A stretch of 64,000 bases of DNA from Pseudooceanicola marinus (GCF_020177265.1 NZ_JAIVMC010000004.1:248001-312000), one strand, 5' to 3'. Positions 36,323 to 46,041 are shown, counted from the first letter of the stretch. Notes: a model not told the origin generated them from the sequence alone. A program made the numbers and translations.

Positions 36323-37405
36323 ATGAGCCAGAGCATGTCCGACATCTACCACGCCCGCGTCGCCAGCGGAGAGATCCGCCCCGACCCCGCGCAGGAACAC
36401 GTCCTGCCCGAGTTCGACCGTATCCGCGAGGGGCTGACCGCCCAGCCGGTGAAGCGCGGCTTCTTCGGCCGCAGGAAGGCCCCCGAGGCGCCGAAGGGGC
36501 TGTATCTGTGGGGCGGTGTCGGGCGCGGCAAGTCGATGCTGATGGATCTCTTCGTCGAAAGCCTGGACGTGCCGGTGCGCCGGGTCCACTTCCACGCCTT
36601 CATGCAGGAGATCCACGAGGGCATGCATGCCGCCCGCAAGGCCAATACCGAGGACAGCCTGGCCCCCGTCGCCGCCAAGGTGGTCGAGGACGTGAAGGTG
36701 CTGGCCTTCGACGAGATGCAGATCACCGACATCACCGACGCGATGATCGTCGGCCGCCTGTTCGAGGCGCTGTTCGACGCGGGCGTGGTGGTGGTCACGA
36801 CCTCCAACCGGGTGCCCGATGACCTCTACAAGGACGGGCTGAACCGGCAGCTGTTCCTGCCCTTCATCGAGCTGATCAAGGACCGGCTGGTGGTGCATGA
36901 GCTGGAGAGCCCGCATGACTATCGCCAGCACCGCCTGTCCGGCCAGCAGGTCTATTTCACCCCCGCCAATGCCGAGGCGCGTCGCCAGATCGAGGCCTAC
37001 TGGCACGATCTGACCGGCGACACCGGCGCGGGCGAGCCGCTGGTGCTGAAGGTGAAGGGGCGCGAGGTGACGATCCCCGCCTATCGCTCCGGCGTGGGGC
37101 GGGCGTCCTTCCACGACCTCTGCGGCGCGATGCTGGGGCCGGGGGATTACCTGGCCGTGGCCGAGGCGGTCGAGGTGCTGATCCTCGAAGACATCCCCTG
37201 CCTGGGCCGGTCGAACTTCAACGAGGCGAAACGCTTCGTCACGCTGATCGACGCGCTTTACGAGGCGAAGGTGCGGCTGATCTGTTCCGCCGCCGACCAG
37301 CCCGAAAGCCTTTATCGCGAGGGCGAGGGGGTGTTCGAGTTCGAGCGCACGGCCAGCCGCCTGCGCGAGATGCAGGACAAGGACTGGGGCGCCGAGGACG
37401 ACTGA
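36323..37405 (+). CDS. zapE: Cell division ATPase ZapE (AFG1 family)
   Basis: 360 residues. Walker A GGVGRGKS near 65-72, Walker B LAFDEMQITD, VTTSNRVPDDLYKDGLNRQLFLPFI as sensor region, and YRSGVGRASFHDLCGAMLGPGDYL in the C-terminal part, all as in AFG1/ZapE. In E. coli ZapE acts on FtsZ rings under some conditions; mitochondrial AFG1 helps protein quality control. The ATG at 36323 has little ribosome site, and the ATG at 36335 (MSDIYHARV) is an equally possible start. In many alphaproteobacteria mdh-suc genes follow zapE; here they do not. Confidence 0.93.
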   Translation: MSQSMSDIYHARVASGEIRPDPAQEHVLPEFDRIREGLTAQPVKRGFFGRRKAPEAPKGLYLWGGVGRGKSMLMDLFVESLDVPVRRVHFHAFMQEIHEGMHAARKANTEDSLAPVAAKVVEDVKVLAFDEMQITDITDAMIVGRLFEALFDAGVVVVTTSNRVPDDLYKDGLNRQLFLPFIELIKDRLVVHELESPHDYRQHRLSGQQVYFTPANAEARRQIEAYWHDLTGDTGAGEPLVLKVKGREVTIPAYRSGVGRASFHDLCGAMLGPGDYLAVAEAVEVLILEDIPCLGRSNFNEAKRFVTLIDALYEAKVRLICSAADQPESLYREGEGVFEFERTASRLREMQDKDWGAEDD

Positions 37406-37475
37406 CCTTTGGGGCGGGGCGCCTGACTGCAAGAAGGGGGCCGTTGTCCGACCCGTCGACCTGAATGGCCGCCTG

Positions 37476-37506
37476 AAAAGAAAAAGGGGGTCGTTGTCCG
37501 ACCCCC
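37476..37506 (-). terminator. Rho-independent terminator on the minus strand
   Basis: On the minus strand, GGGGGTCG and CGACCCCC (37486-37506) form a perfect 8-bp stem with a 5-nt loop, followed by TTTTTCTTTT (37485-37476). folC ends 287 bp upstream on that strand, so it is either a distant accD-folC terminator or the end of a separate small RNA. Confidence 0.75.
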
Positions 37507-37604
37507 TGTGTTCTGCCCGATAGATCCCAAGTCTGCGACATGGTCCGACACGCGGTGATAGGCTGCTGTGCGAGCCGTCCCATGCAGATGAACGCCTGAT
37601 CTGT
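37480..37604 (-). ncRNA. Candidate small RNA between folC and zapE
   Basis: Inferred transcript of about 125 nt. The minus-strand promoter at 37611-37638 would start it near 37604 and the hairpin-plus-T-tract at 37476-37506 would end it. No open reading frame with a ribosome site fits inside. The whole 387-bp gap is clearly less GC-rich than its surroundings. Not recognised as any known RNA family. Confidence 0.4.
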
Positions 37605-37610
37605 AAGGAC

Positions 37611-37638
37611 TTTATGCGAATCGAATCGAAACGGTCAA
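37611..37638 (-). promoter_or_regulatory. Candidate promoter with GANTC sites in its spacer
   Basis: Minus strand: TTGACC (37638-37633), a 16-bp spacer, CATAAA (37616-37611). The spacer contains two GAATC (GANTC) sequences, so CcrM methylation could alter promoter use. Confidence 0.4.
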
Positions 37639-37750
37639 TGCAAAACGAATCGGTTTACGGGCGGTTTCGTCCCGCCGGTCAAGAAGTGATTCGGAAACCC
37701 GATTCGGAACAGCGTCTTACGAGTCACTCTTGAAGTGACGGAAATTTCCG
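37617..37750. repeat. CGAATC/GATTCG iteron and GANTC cluster
   Basis: CGAATC occurs at 37617, 37622 and 37646, and the inverse GATTCG at 37688 and 37701. GANTC occurs six times between 37618 and 37725. The arms CGAATCGGTTT (37646-37656) and AAACCCGATTCG (37695-37706) can pair around an inner GGCGG/CCGCC hairpin. Further out are GTCACT/AGTGAC and the perfect palindrome CGGAAATTTCCG (37739-37750). No gene is seen in 37406-37792. Confidence 0.6.
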
Positions 37751-37792
37751 CAGGCTCCGGGCCATGGGGGCTGTCGCCGCGCCGAAGCCGGG

Positions 37793-39067
37793 TCAGCCGT
37801 TGATCCGCAGCACGTCGCCCGCGAAATAAAGCGATCCGCAGAACATGATCCGTGCCTGGGGCGTCTCGGCGACGATGGCCGCCAGGGCTGCCTCTATGCT
37901 CGGGGCCGTCTGCGCCTGCATCCCGCATTCGCGCGCCGTTTGCGCCAGGGTGTCGGCGGGCAGGGCGGCATCCGCGCCCGCGATCGTCACCGCTGTCAGC
38001 CTGTCGGTGCAGGCGGCCAGGGGGCCGAGGTAGCCGCTGGCATCCTTGGTGTTCAGCATGCCGCAGATCAGGTGGGTCGGCCGCGCCGGGCGCGAGGACA
38101 GGAAGTCGGCCAGCGCCTTGCCGGCGGCCGGGTTGTGCCCGCCGTCGAGCCAGATCTCCGCCTCGGGGGCGGCCTCGGCCAGGGTGCCGGTCGTCAGCCG
38201 TTGCAGCCGCGCGGACCATGTGGCGCCGGTGACGGCGGCCTCGCAGGCGGCCTCGTCGAAGCCCAGGTAGCGCAGCGCGGCCAGGGCGGCGCCGGCGTTC
38301 TGGATCTGGTGGGCGCCGGGCAGGGCGGGCAGGGGCAGATCCAGCAGGCCGTTTTCGTCCTGGAAGATCAGCCGCCCACGTTCTTCCCAGGCATGCCAGT
38401 GCTGCCCGTAGGCCAGCAGCGGCGCGCCCAGGGCGGTGGCGCGGGCCTCGATCACCTCCAGAGCCTCCTCGGGCTGGGGGCCGACGACGCAGGGCACGCC
38501 CCGCTTGAGGATGCCGGCCTTCTCGGCGGCGATCCGGGCCAGGGTGTCGCCAAGGAAGGCCTCGTGATCCATGGAGATGGGGGTGATGATGGTCATCGCC
38601 GGCTGCGCCACGACGTTGGTGGCGTCCAGGCGTCCGCCCAGGCCGGTTTCCAGCAGGCACCAGTCGGCGGGCGTGCGGGCGAAGGCCAGCAGGGCGGCGA
38701 CGGTGGTGATCTCGAAATAGGTGATCGCCTCGGGGCCGTTGGCCGCCAGGCATTCATCGAGGATCGCCGTCAGCTCGTCCTCGGGGATCAGCGTGCCGGC
38801 CAGGCGGATGCGTTCATGGAAGCGCACCAGGTGCGGCGAGGTATAGGCATGGGTCGTCTTCCCCGCCCCCTCGATGCCCGCGCGCAGCATGGCCTGGGTC
38901 GACCCCTTGCCGTTGGTGCCCGCCAGGTGGATCACCGGCGGCAGCTTTTCCTCGGGATGATCCAGCGCGGCCAGCAGCCGCCAGACACGGTCCAGCACCA
39001 GGTCGATGACCTTGGGGTGCAACTGCATCATGCGCGCCAGAAGCGCGTCGGACGTCGCTGCCGTCAC
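37793..39067 (-). CDS. folC: Bifunctional folylpolyglutamate synthase / dihydrofolate synthase
   Basis: 424 residues. The Mur-ligase-type ATP loop [18 protein letters not shown] is near 46-63, then [17 protein letters not shown], the dihydropteroate-site stretch [15 protein letters not shown], and [14 protein letters not shown]. It makes dihydrofolate and extends folate polyglutamate tails. It starts with GTG and overlaps the accD stop by 4 nt (GTGA), so it is co-translated with accD, as in many bacteria. Confidence 0.96.
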   Translation of the reverse strand: MTAATSDALLARMMQLHPKVIDLVLDRVWRLLAALDHPEEKLPPVIHLAGTNGKGSTQAMLRAGIEGAGKTTHAYTSPHLVRFHERIRLAGTLIPEDELTAILDECLAANGPEAITYFEITTVAALLAFARTPADWCLLETGLGGRLDATNVVAQPAMTIITPISMDHEAFLGDTLARIAAEKAGILKRGVPCVVGPQPEEALEVIEARATALGAPLLAYGQHWHAWEERGRLIFQDENGLLDLPLPALPGAHQIQNAGAALAALRYLGFDEAACEAAVTGATWSARLQRLTTGTLAEAAPEAEIWLDGGHNPAAGKALADFLSSRPARPTHLICGMLNTKDASGYLGPLAACTDRLTAVTIAGADAALPADTLAQTARECGMQAQTAPSIEAALAAIVAETPQARIMFCGSLYFAGDVLRING

Positions 39068-40083
39068 TTTTCGGACTTGCTCTTCTTGCCGGCCTCGGCG
39101 GGCTTGGCCTCGGCCTTTGCATTCTCCGCCTCGGCCTCGGCGGCGGCCTTCGCTTCGGCGGCTTCGGCCTCGGCTTCCGCTTCGGTGGCCTCGGTCATCG
39201 GGGCGGGCGGGGGCAGGTCACCGGCCACGGCGGGCGGCAGACCCATCAGCATGCGCGTGATGGTGATCAGCTCTTCGCGCATCTTGGTGCGCGGGGTCAC
39301 GCGGTCCAGCATGCCGTGATCCAGCAGGTATTCCGCCCGTTGGAAGCCTTCGGGCAGCTGTTCGCGGATCGTCTGTTCGATCACCCGCGGCCCGGCGAAG
39401 CAGATCAGCGCATTGGGTTCGGCGATCTGCACGTCACCCAGCATCGCGTAGGAGGCGGTAACGCCCCCGGTGGTCGGGTGGGTCAGCACGACGATGTAGG
39501 GCAGCCCGGCCTCTTTCAGCATCTGCACGGCCACGGTGGTGCGCGGCATCTGCATCAGCGACAGGATGCCTTCCTGCATCCGCGCGCCCCCGGCGGCGGA
39601 GAACAGCACCAGCGGGCACTTCTTCTGCACGGCGCGTTCGGCGGCGGCGATGATCGCGTTGCCCACGTACATCCCCATGGAGCCACCCATGAAGGAGAAG
39701 TCCTGCGCGGCGGCGACGACCGGCGCGCGGCCCATCTCGCCCTCGGCCACCAGCATCGCCTCCTTCTCGGAGGTCTTGCGGCGCGCCTCGCGCATGCGGT
39801 CGGGGTATTTCTTCTGGTCGCGGAAATGCAGCGGGTCGGCCACGGGTTCCGGCACGGAGACCTCGGTGAAGATGCCGCCGTCGAACAGGTTGCGGAAGCG
39901 GTCGCGCGGCGAAATCCCCATGTGATGCCCGCAGCTGGTGCAGACGTTCAGGTTTTCCTTCAGCTCACGGTGGAACAGCATCGTCCCGCAACTGTCGCAC
40001 TTGGACCAGAGGTTCTCGGGCACTTCCCGGCGCGAGAAGATCGAGTTGATCCGCGGCCGGACGTAATTGCTGATCCAGTTCAT
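39064..40083 (-). CDS. accD: Acetyl-CoA carboxylase carboxyltransferase subunit beta
   Basis: 339 residues. The N-terminal zinc finger has Cys-29, Cys-32, Cys-48 and Cys-51, and the crotonase-like carboxyltransferase core includes [29 protein letters not shown] and [16 protein letters not shown]. It forms malonyl-CoA with AccA and biotinyl-AccB. An extra C-terminal tail of about 44 residues (296-339) is made almost only of A, E and K, absent from the roughly 304-residue E. coli protein. The ATG at 40083 begins [10 protein letters not shown], the usual alphaproteobacterial start. Confidence 0.96.
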   Translation of the reverse strand: MNWISNYVRPRINSIFSRREVPENLWSKCDSCGTMLFHRELKENLNVCTSCGHHMGISPRDRFRNLFDGGIFTEVSVPEPVADPLHFRDQKKYPDRMREARRKTSEKEAMLVAEGEMGRAPVVAAAQDFSFMGGSMGMYVGNAIIAAAERAVQKKCPLVLFSAAGGARMQEGILSLMQMPRTTVAVQMLKEAGLPYIVVLTHPTTGGVTASYAMLGDVQIAEPNALICFAGPRVIEQTIREQLPEGFQRAEYLLDHGMLDRVTPRTKMREELITITRMLMGLPPAVAGDLPPPAPMTEATEAEAEAEAAEAKAAAEAEAENAKAEAKPAEAGKKSKSEK

Positions 40084-40145
40084 CGTGGCCTCTTTGGGGC
40101 GTTTCCGTCGCGCCCTGAAATAAGCGTGCGGGGCGGGGATTGCAA

Positions 40146-41075
40146 TCAGCGCCTGATGGCAAGGCGGGCTGAAAGCCACGCGAGCGCCAGCACGAAGAGT
40201 TCCACGGCCAGCATCAGGGTCAGGATCGGCCCGTTGGCGCCCGCCCCGGCCATGTCCGGCATCTCGGGGGTGGCGGGGAAGAGGAACAGCGACAGCCCGC
40301 TGTCCAGCCCGCCCACCTCGCCGAAGAACAGGAAGGCATAGGCGTTGTTGGCCAGGTGCAACCCGATGGCGGGGCCGAGGTTGCCGGCCCGGGCCGTCAG
40401 GTCGGAACAGGCCAGGCCGAAACAGAAGGCCCAGATGACATATTGCCAGTTGTCGGCCCAGCCCGATCCCTCATTCCAGTGGACCGAAGCGAAGATCAGG
40501 TTGGGCACCACCATCCAGATCGCGGGATGGGCGAACCGCGCGGCGATCTGCTGTTGCAGGTAGCCGCGGTAGAGCAGCTCTTCGGAGGCGGTCTGCACCA
40601 GCAGCGCCGCCAGCGCCAGCGGCAGGGCCAGCAGCCAGGGACCGGCGGGGCGGATCTCCTCGATGGCGGCGAAGTCGCTCCAGGGCGGCATGAACTGCAC
40701 CACCATGTAGAAGGCCATGGCGCCGAGAAAGCCGCGGGTCATCAGTCGCAGGGCCTGTCCGCGCGCACCGATGAGGCTGCGCGCGGGGCGGCGGTGCAGC
40801 CGCTCGGTGACGAAGGCGGTGGCGAGGCCCAGGAAGCCGTAGCTGGCCAGTTGCACCATCAGCCCGGCGGGCGTCGTGCCCTCGAAGACGGCAATCGCCA
40901 GGGCCGGTGCCAGGCTGTCCAGCGCCGCGTCGAAGCCCCGGATCGCCAGGGCAAAGATCGCCTCGATCGCCGTCAGGCCAAGGACGATCCGCCACAACTC
41001 GGGGCTTTGCAGGGCGGGCGCGGCAAAGGCGCCGTGGCGGTGGTAGGCGCGGGCCGGGTCGAAGAAGGCGCTCAT
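40146..41075 (-). CDS. CPBP family intramembrane metalloprotease, copy 2
   Basis: 309 residues with about seven to eight membrane segments. The CPBP (Rce1-like/ABI) active-site motifs are [12 protein letters not shown] (EExxxR), IFASVHW (FxxxH) and IGLHLANN (HxxxN). Family members cleave or process membrane or prenylated substrates, or act in bacteriocin immunity; the substrate here is unknown. Its start overlaps the stop of another CPBP gene by 4 nt, and the two share motif sequences such as [16 protein letters not shown], indicating a tandem duplication. Confidence 0.92.
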   Translation of the reverse strand: MSAFFDPARAYHRHGAFAAPALQSPELWRIVLGLTAIEAIFALAIRGFDAALDSLAPALAIAVFEGTTPAGLMVQLASYGFLGLATAFVTERLHRRPARSLIGARGQALRLMTRGFLGAMAFYMVVQFMPPWSDFAAIEEIRPAGPWLLALPLALAALLVQTASEELLYRGYLQQQIAARFAHPAIWMVVPNLIFASVHWNEGSGWADNWQYVIWAFCFGLACSDLTARAGNLGPAIGLHLANNAYAFLFFGEVGGLDSGLSLFLFPATPEMPDMAGAGANGPILTLMLAVELFVLALAWLSARLAIRR

Positions 41076-41923
41076 CGCCGCAGGGCCAACCGTGCGGTCA
41101 GCCACAGCACGAAGGTGCTCGCCAGTTCCACCGGGATCAGCGGCAGCAGCGCCGGATCGTCCTGGCGGATCGTCAGGTGGTAAAGGGCCAGCCCGCCCAG
41201 TTCGTCGCCGAAGGACACCCCCAGCAGGGCGATGCAGTTATTGAGGAAATGCAGCGCCAGCGCCGGGCCCAGGCTGCCAGCCCGCGCCGTCAGGTCGCCG
41301 GCGGCCAGGCCGAAGGCGGCGGCAGAGACAACGAACCAGATGGCATTGTCGCCCGCGGTGGCGTCGAAATGCAGCGCCCCGAAGACCAGCGCGGGCAGGC
41401 CCAGCCACAGCGCGGGGTGATCCAGCCGCGCCTGCAGCCGTCCTTGCAGGTAGCCGCGGAACAGGAACTCCTCCGCCGAGACCTGGATCGCCACCGCCAC
41501 CAGCCCCGGCACCAGCCAGCGCAGCCAGGTGCCGGTCGACAGGTAGCGGCGCGGCTCCAGCGCCTCGGACATGGGCAGCAGCGAGATCACCAGGACCACC
41601 GGCAGCGCGTAAAGCAGGACCCGCCCGCCCTGGAGCAGGGTCAGGGGCAGCGATCCGATCAGCACGCCCAGCCCGCGCCCGTGCAGCAGCCGCAGCACCA
41701 GTTCCAGGGCCAGCAGCGCCACCGCGAAGGAGGACAGCATGACGAGGGTGGCCACCTGGCGCCCCGCCAGCATTGCCGAGATCATCGGCGTCAGCGCGAT
41801 GAACCACAACGACAGCAGCACCGCGTAGAAGACGACGAACATCAGCAGTCCCGCGCCGGTGCGCCACAGGGCGGGCGGGGTGTCCCGCCAGGGCGGTGTC
41901 GAGTCGGGGGAAGGGCCTGTCAT
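41072..41923 (-). CDS. CPBP family intramembrane metalloprotease, copy 1
   Basis: 283 residues with multiple membrane helices. Motifs EEFLFRGYLQGR (EExxxR), VFGALHF (FxxxH) and ALHFLNN (HxxxN) match those of the following gene in order and spacing. The ATG at 41923 is chosen because the upstream extension is an arginine/proline-rich shadow of the promoter region. Translation of copy 2 is coupled to it. It is divergent from ilvD with 179 bp between starts. Confidence 0.91.
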   Translation of the reverse strand: MTGPSPDSTPPWRDTPPALWRTGAGLLMFVVFYAVLLSLWFIALTPMISAMLAGRQVATLVMLSSFAVALLALELVLRLLHGRGLGVLIGSLPLTLLQGGRVLLYALPVVLVISLLPMSEALEPRRYLSTGTWLRWLVPGLVAVAIQVSAEEFLFRGYLQGRLQARLDHPALWLGLPALVFGALHFDATAGDNAIWFVVSAAAFGLAAGDLTARAGSLGPALALHFLNNCIALLGVSFGDELGGLALYHLTIRQDDPALLPLIPVELASTFVLWLTARLALRR

Positions 41924-42102
41924 GCGGGGCAAGCTAGCGCCCCCCCGGGGCGCCCGCAATCGCGCTTCTCGCGCCGTGCCCCGCGGCACAAAGGCGCCTG
42001 CGCCGGGCGGGCCGCCGTGTCGCATCTGCGCCGGACGGGCTTGTGCGGGGCGGGGCGGTCATTTATCCCCATGCCAGCCACAAGATCGGGGGAGCTGCTT
42101 CC

Positions 42103-43860
42103 ATGACGAAGTTCGACAAGTCCAAACTGCCCAGCCGCCATGTCACGGAAGGTCCGTCGCGCGCGCCGCACCGCTCCTACCTTTACGCGATGGGCCTCAG
42201 CGAGGACGAGATTCATCAGCCGCTGGTCGGCGTCGCGACCTGCTGGAACGAGGCCGCCCCCTGCAACATCGCCCTGAACCGTCAGGCCCAGGCCGTGAAA
42301 CTGGGCGTGAAGGCCGCCGAGGGCACGCCGCGCGAATTCACCACCATCACCGTCACCGACGGCATGGCCATGGGCCACGAGGGCATGCGCAGCTCGCTCG
42401 CCTCGCGCGAAGCCATCGCCGACACGGTGGAACTGACCATGCGCGGCCATTGCTACGACGCGGTCGTGGGCCTGGCTGGCTGTGACAAGTCGCTGCCGGG
42501 CATGATGATGGCCATGGTGCGCCTGAACGTGCCGTCGGTCTTCATCTACGGTGGCTCGATCCTGCCGGGCAAGGCGCCCCAGGTCGACGAAATCCCCGAG
42601 GACTTCCGTTCGCGCGATCTGACCGTGCAGGACATGTTCGAGGCCGTGGGCCGTCACCAGAACCACGACCTGAGCGATGCCGCGCTGGCGATGCTGGAAC
42701 GGGTGGCCTGCCCCTCCGCCGGGGCCTGCGGCGGCCAGTTCACCGCCAACACCATGGCCTGCGTGTCCGAGGCCATCGGCCTGGCGCTGATGAACTCGTC
42801 GGGCATGCCCGCCCCTTACGAATCCCGCGATCAGTACGGCGAGGCCTCGGGCCGCGCGGTGATGAACCTGATCGAGAAGAACATCCGCGCCCGCGACATC
42901 GTCACCAAGGAATCGCTGATCAACGCGGCCCGCGTCGTGGCCTGCACCGGCGGCTCGACCAACGCCGGTCTGCACCTGCCCGCGATTGCGCATGAGGCCG
43001 GGATCGACTTCAACCTGTTCGACGTCTGCGACATCTTCCACGACACCCCCTACTTCGTCGACCTCAAGCCCGGCGGCACCTATGTCGCCAAGGATCTGTT
43101 CGACGCCGGCGGCATCCCCGTGGTGATGAAGGAGCTGCGCAAGGCGGGCCTGATCTACGAGGACTGCATGACCGCCTCGGGCCGTTCGCTGGGCGAGGAA
43201 CTGGACCGTATCGACCGCGAGGCCGACGGCAAGGTGATCTATTCCATCGACACGCCGATCACCAAGACCGGCGGCGTCGTCGGCCTGAAGGGCAACATCG
43301 CCCCCGAGGGCGCCATCGTGAAGGTCGCCGGCATGGCCGCCGAGCAGCAGGTCTTCACCGGCCCCGCGCGCGTCTTCGAATGCGAGGAAGATGCCTTCGA
43401 GGCGGTGCAGAACCGTGGCTATGAGGAAGGCGAAGTGATCGTCATCCGCAACGAGGGCCCCTCCGGCGGTCCCGGCATGCGCGAGATGCTGGCCACCACC
43501 GCGGCCCTGTCGGGCCAGGGCATGGGCAAGAAGGTGGCGCTGATCACCGATGGCCGCTTCTCCGGCGCGACGCGCGGCTTCTGCGTCGGCCACGTCGGCC
43601 CCGAGGCGGCCCATGGCGGTCCGATCGCCCTGCTGAAGAACGGCGACATGATCACCATCGACGCCATCAAGGGTACCATCGATGTGGACCTGCCCGAGGC
43701 CGAGCTGGAGGCCCGCAAGGCCGACTGGGCCGGGCCGAAGGACACGATCTATGCCTCCGGTGCGTTGTGGAAATACGCCCAGCTCGTGGGCTCGACCTAC
43801 CTGGGCGCCGTGACCCATCCCGGCGGCAAGGCCGAGAAGCATGTCTACGCCGATCTTTGA
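42103..43860 (+). CDS. ilvD: Dihydroxy-acid dehydratase
   Basis: 585 residues. Iron-sulfur/active-site motifs: [13 protein letters not shown] (about 44-56), [35 protein letters not shown], and late [21 protein letters not shown]. It dehydrates dihydroxy-isovalerate and dihydroxy-methylvalerate in branched-chain amino-acid synthesis. GGGGGAG precedes the ATG. The following lipoprotein gene starts inside its last codons (20-nt overlap). Confidence 0.97.
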   Translation: MTKFDKSKLPSRHVTEGPSRAPHRSYLYAMGLSEDEIHQPLVGVATCWNEAAPCNIALNRQAQAVKLGVKAAEGTPREFTTITVTDGMAMGHEGMRSSLASREAIADTVELTMRGHCYDAVVGLAGCDKSLPGMMMAMVRLNVPSVFIYGGSILPGKAPQVDEIPEDFRSRDLTVQDMFEAVGRHQNHDLSDAALAMLERVACPSAGACGGQFTANTMACVSEAIGLALMNSSGMPAPYESRDQYGEASGRAVMNLIEKNIRARDIVTKESLINAARVVACTGGSTNAGLHLPAIAHEAGIDFNLFDVCDIFHDTPYFVDLKPGGTYVAKDLFDAGGIPVVMKELRKAGLIYEDCMTASGRSLGEELDRIDREADGKVIYSIDTPITKTGGVVGLKGNIAPEGAIVKVAGMAAEQQVFTGPARVFECEEDAFEAVQNRGYEEGEVIVIRNEGPSGGPGMREMLATTAALSGQGMGKKVALITDGRFSGATRGFCVGHVGPEAAHGGPIALLKNGDMITIDAIKGTIDVDLPEAELEARKADWAGPKDTIYASGALWKYAQLVGSTYLGAVTHPGGKAEKHVYADL

Positions 43861-44656
43861 TCGGCTCCGGGCCGGGCGGGGCAGATCCCGCGCGGCCCGT
43901 GCCCTGATCACCGCCGCGCGCCCTTGGCGTGCGGCGTTTCTGCTGCCGCTCTGCCTGGTGCTGTCGGGCTGCCTGGAAACCGCCGGCACACCGTCTGCCG
44001 GGTTCCGCCAGGTTGAGGAACAGGGCCGGGGCGGCGGTTTCTTCGCCTCCATGCGGCGGCCCGTCGGGCCGGTCCTGGTCACGGCCGCCACCGCGGCGGG
44101 TGACGTGGTGATCCGCGGGCCGGAAGATTACTGCATCGAGGGGCGCAGTCTGAAGACCCGGGCGCGGGGCGGTTTCGCTCTGCTGGCCCGCTGTGACATC
44201 CTGTCGGGTGGCGAGATGGGCGACCCGGTGGCCCTGGCGCTGCTGACCGCGACGGTCACCCCCTACGAGGGCACGGAACTGCCCCCGGCACGCCAGCTGG
44301 CGGCGGATTTAGCCGCAATGGACGTGCTGGAGGTGATGGATCGCGATGGCGTGCGCCTGTTGCACCTGGGCAAGGGCGGCAATGCGCGCGTGCCGGCCGC
44401 CGATCCCCGGCAATGGCGGGCGACCTTCCTGCTGAACGGCTACGCGGTGTCGCTGGCGGCCTACGGGCCGAAGGACAGCTCGGTCGCCGGTGCCGCCGGA
44501 CGACCGATCCTGCTGGCCATGGCCCGGGCGATCCGGGCCGCCAGCCCCGACCGGCCGGGCGGCCAGGACCCGGCCGCCGAGGCCGCCACCGATGGGGCCG
44601 AACTGGCCGCGCAGGAGCCCGAAGGGTTGGGCACGACTCTGAACGCGCCCGATTGA
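43841..44656 (+). CDS. Putative lipoprotein, unknown function
   Basis: 271 residues. The N-terminus is positively charged (about 1-28) and is followed by a hydrophobic helix ending in lipobox LVLSGC (Cys near 44), so it is probably a lipoprotein with an unusually long n-region. The mature part shows no family I recognise; it includes [27 protein letters not shown], with two cysteines that could pair. Its ATG lies 20 nt inside the end of ilvD in another frame; a later start near 43880-43920 would shorten the n-region and is possible. Function unknown. Confidence 0.7.
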   Translation: MSTPIFDRLRAGRGRSRAARALITAARPWRAAFLLPLCLVLSGCLETAGTPSAGFRQVEEQGRGGGFFASMRRPVGPVLVTAATAAGDVVIRGPEDYCIEGRSLKTRARGGFALLARCDILSGGEMGDPVALALLTATVTPYEGTELPPARQLAADLAAMDVLEVMDRDGVRLLHLGKGGNARVPAADPRQWRATFLLNGYAVSLAAYGPKDSSVAGAAGRPILLAMARAIRAASPDRPGGQDPAAEAATDGAELAAQEPEGLGTTLNAPD

Positions 44657-44837
44657 CGCGCCGACCGGCGCGGCAGAAAGGCCATAGACGGTGCTCTGCG
44701 ATGCAGCGCCGCCGCCGCACATGGTTGTTTCCCGGCCCGGCTGGGGTAACCTGATGCGGTGACCACGGGCGGCGATGCCCCTGGGGCCGGGAGAGTGCCC
44801 AGAGCGGCAGGCAGAGACAGGACGGACCGACGGCAAG

Positions 44838-45611
44838 ATGGCAGGACCACGACGCTCATTCCTCGACAGGCTGGTGAACCGGTCCGAACTGCGCCGCTGG
44901 AACGGTCGCGCGCGCAAGGTGCATACCGCGCCCCTGTCCGAGCTGCGCGCGCAGCGCAACCAGGCGCGGGCCCTGCGCGGCAACCTCGACTACCTGATCT
45001 ATTTCGGCGACAGCCGCCTGGCCCTGCCCAGCATCGGGTCGAACGCCTTCCCGGTGCCTCATGGCACCGACTGGTCCTGGCGGCCGCAGCTGTGGCGCGG
45101 CCCGCTGGCGCAGCACGGGCTGACCGCCGTCGCCTCCGGCGAGAAGCTGGGCGACGAGGTGACGATGTTCCACGATTGCGAAACGTCCGAGCTGACCCTG
45201 CGCCAGGTGCGCAACCACCGGGAAAGCGACCTGGCGCCCTATGCGCTGCGCATGGATGTCTTCGCCTTCGACGGGTCCTTCCTGTCGCTGGTGGTCAACC
45301 TGCCGGACGAGGCGCTGAAGGGGCTGCGCAAACGCCACCTGATCCGCCTCGACACGCTGGTGCAGATGGAAAAGCCGCTGGCGATCTTCGCCCGGCTCAA
45401 CATCAAGCACGGCCCCAACACCGAACAGCTGATCCGCGAACTGCCCCTGCACGAGGCCGACCGCATGGTCGAGTTCGACCTGGCCTATTCCGACATCAAC
45501 GAGAAGCGGATCGAAAAGGCCTGGATCGACCTGATCTTCGAGGGGCCGCAGATGAACGAGGTCACGCTGCGCGACTTCACCCTCAGCCGCCGGCCCCGCG
45601 CCGATCTGTGA
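44838..45611 (+). CDS. DUF6478-type family protein, unknown function
   Basis: 257 residues, soluble. It begins RRSFLDRLVNRSELRRWNG and has RLALPSIGSNAFPVPHGTDWSWRPQLWRGPL, then a beta-rich core with VTMFHDCETSELTLRQ and a late DFTLSRRPRADL. I recognise it as the Rhodobacteraceae protein usually annotated DUF6478 next to ilvD, from memory. The ATG at 44838 has only a weak ribosome site; an earlier in-frame start exists at 44775. Function unknown. Confidence 0.7.
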   Translation: MAGPRRSFLDRLVNRSELRRWNGRARKVHTAPLSELRAQRNQARALRGNLDYLIYFGDSRLALPSIGSNAFPVPHGTDWSWRPQLWRGPLAQHGLTAVASGEKLGDEVTMFHDCETSELTLRQVRNHRESDLAPYALRMDVFAFDGSFLSLVVNLPDEALKGLRKRHLIRLDTLVQMEKPLAIFARLNIKHGPNTEQLIRELPLHEADRMVEFDLAYSDINEKRIEKAWIDLIFEGPQMNEVTLRDFTLSRRPRADL

Positions 45612-45657
45612 CCCGGCCTCGCAGACCCCGCTCCCAATCCCCGATCAAGGTGCCCCG

Positions 45658-46041
45658 ATGACCAGCCAGACCACCCTGACCAAGACCCGCCTTTTCGCCG
45701 GCCAGTGGGAAGGGGTACTGTCCGTGCCCGACGGTGCGCCGGCGCCGCAGATCGAGGTTGTGGTGCATGATGAACGCATCGACGACGTGGCCGTGGCCAA
45801 GATGGAGGCGCCGGGCGACTGGGCCGTGACCGTGCCGATCCCGCCCGAGGTCCTGTCGGACGGCGTGCAGATCTTCCTGATACGCGACCGGGCCACCGAC
45901 GCGGTGCTGAATTCCTTCGTGGTCATGGCCGGGGAAGAGGTCAGCGATACCGTCCAGGCCGAGATCCTGTTGCTGCGGGCGGAACTGGACATGCTGAAAC
46001 GCGCCTTCCGCCGCCACTGCGTCGAAACCGGCGCCGCCTGA
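45658..46041 (+). CDS. Hypothetical protein, 127 aa
   Basis: 127 residues. A beta-rich middle (LFAGQWEGVLSVPDGAPAPQIEVVVHDERID, then DGVQIFLIRDR) is followed by a C-terminal amphipathic helix (VQAEILLLRAELDMLKRAFRRHC) suggesting a coiled-coil contact. No signal peptide or membrane segment. It lies 46 bp after the DUF6478-type gene in the same direction and is perhaps co-transcribed. Not recognised beyond this. Confidence 0.6.
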   Translation: MTSQTTLTKTRLFAGQWEGVLSVPDGAPAPQIEVVVHDERIDDVAVAKMEAPGDWAVTVPIPPEVLSDGVQIFLIRDRATDAVLNSFVVMAGEEVSDTVQAEILLLRAELDMLKRAFRRHCVETGAA

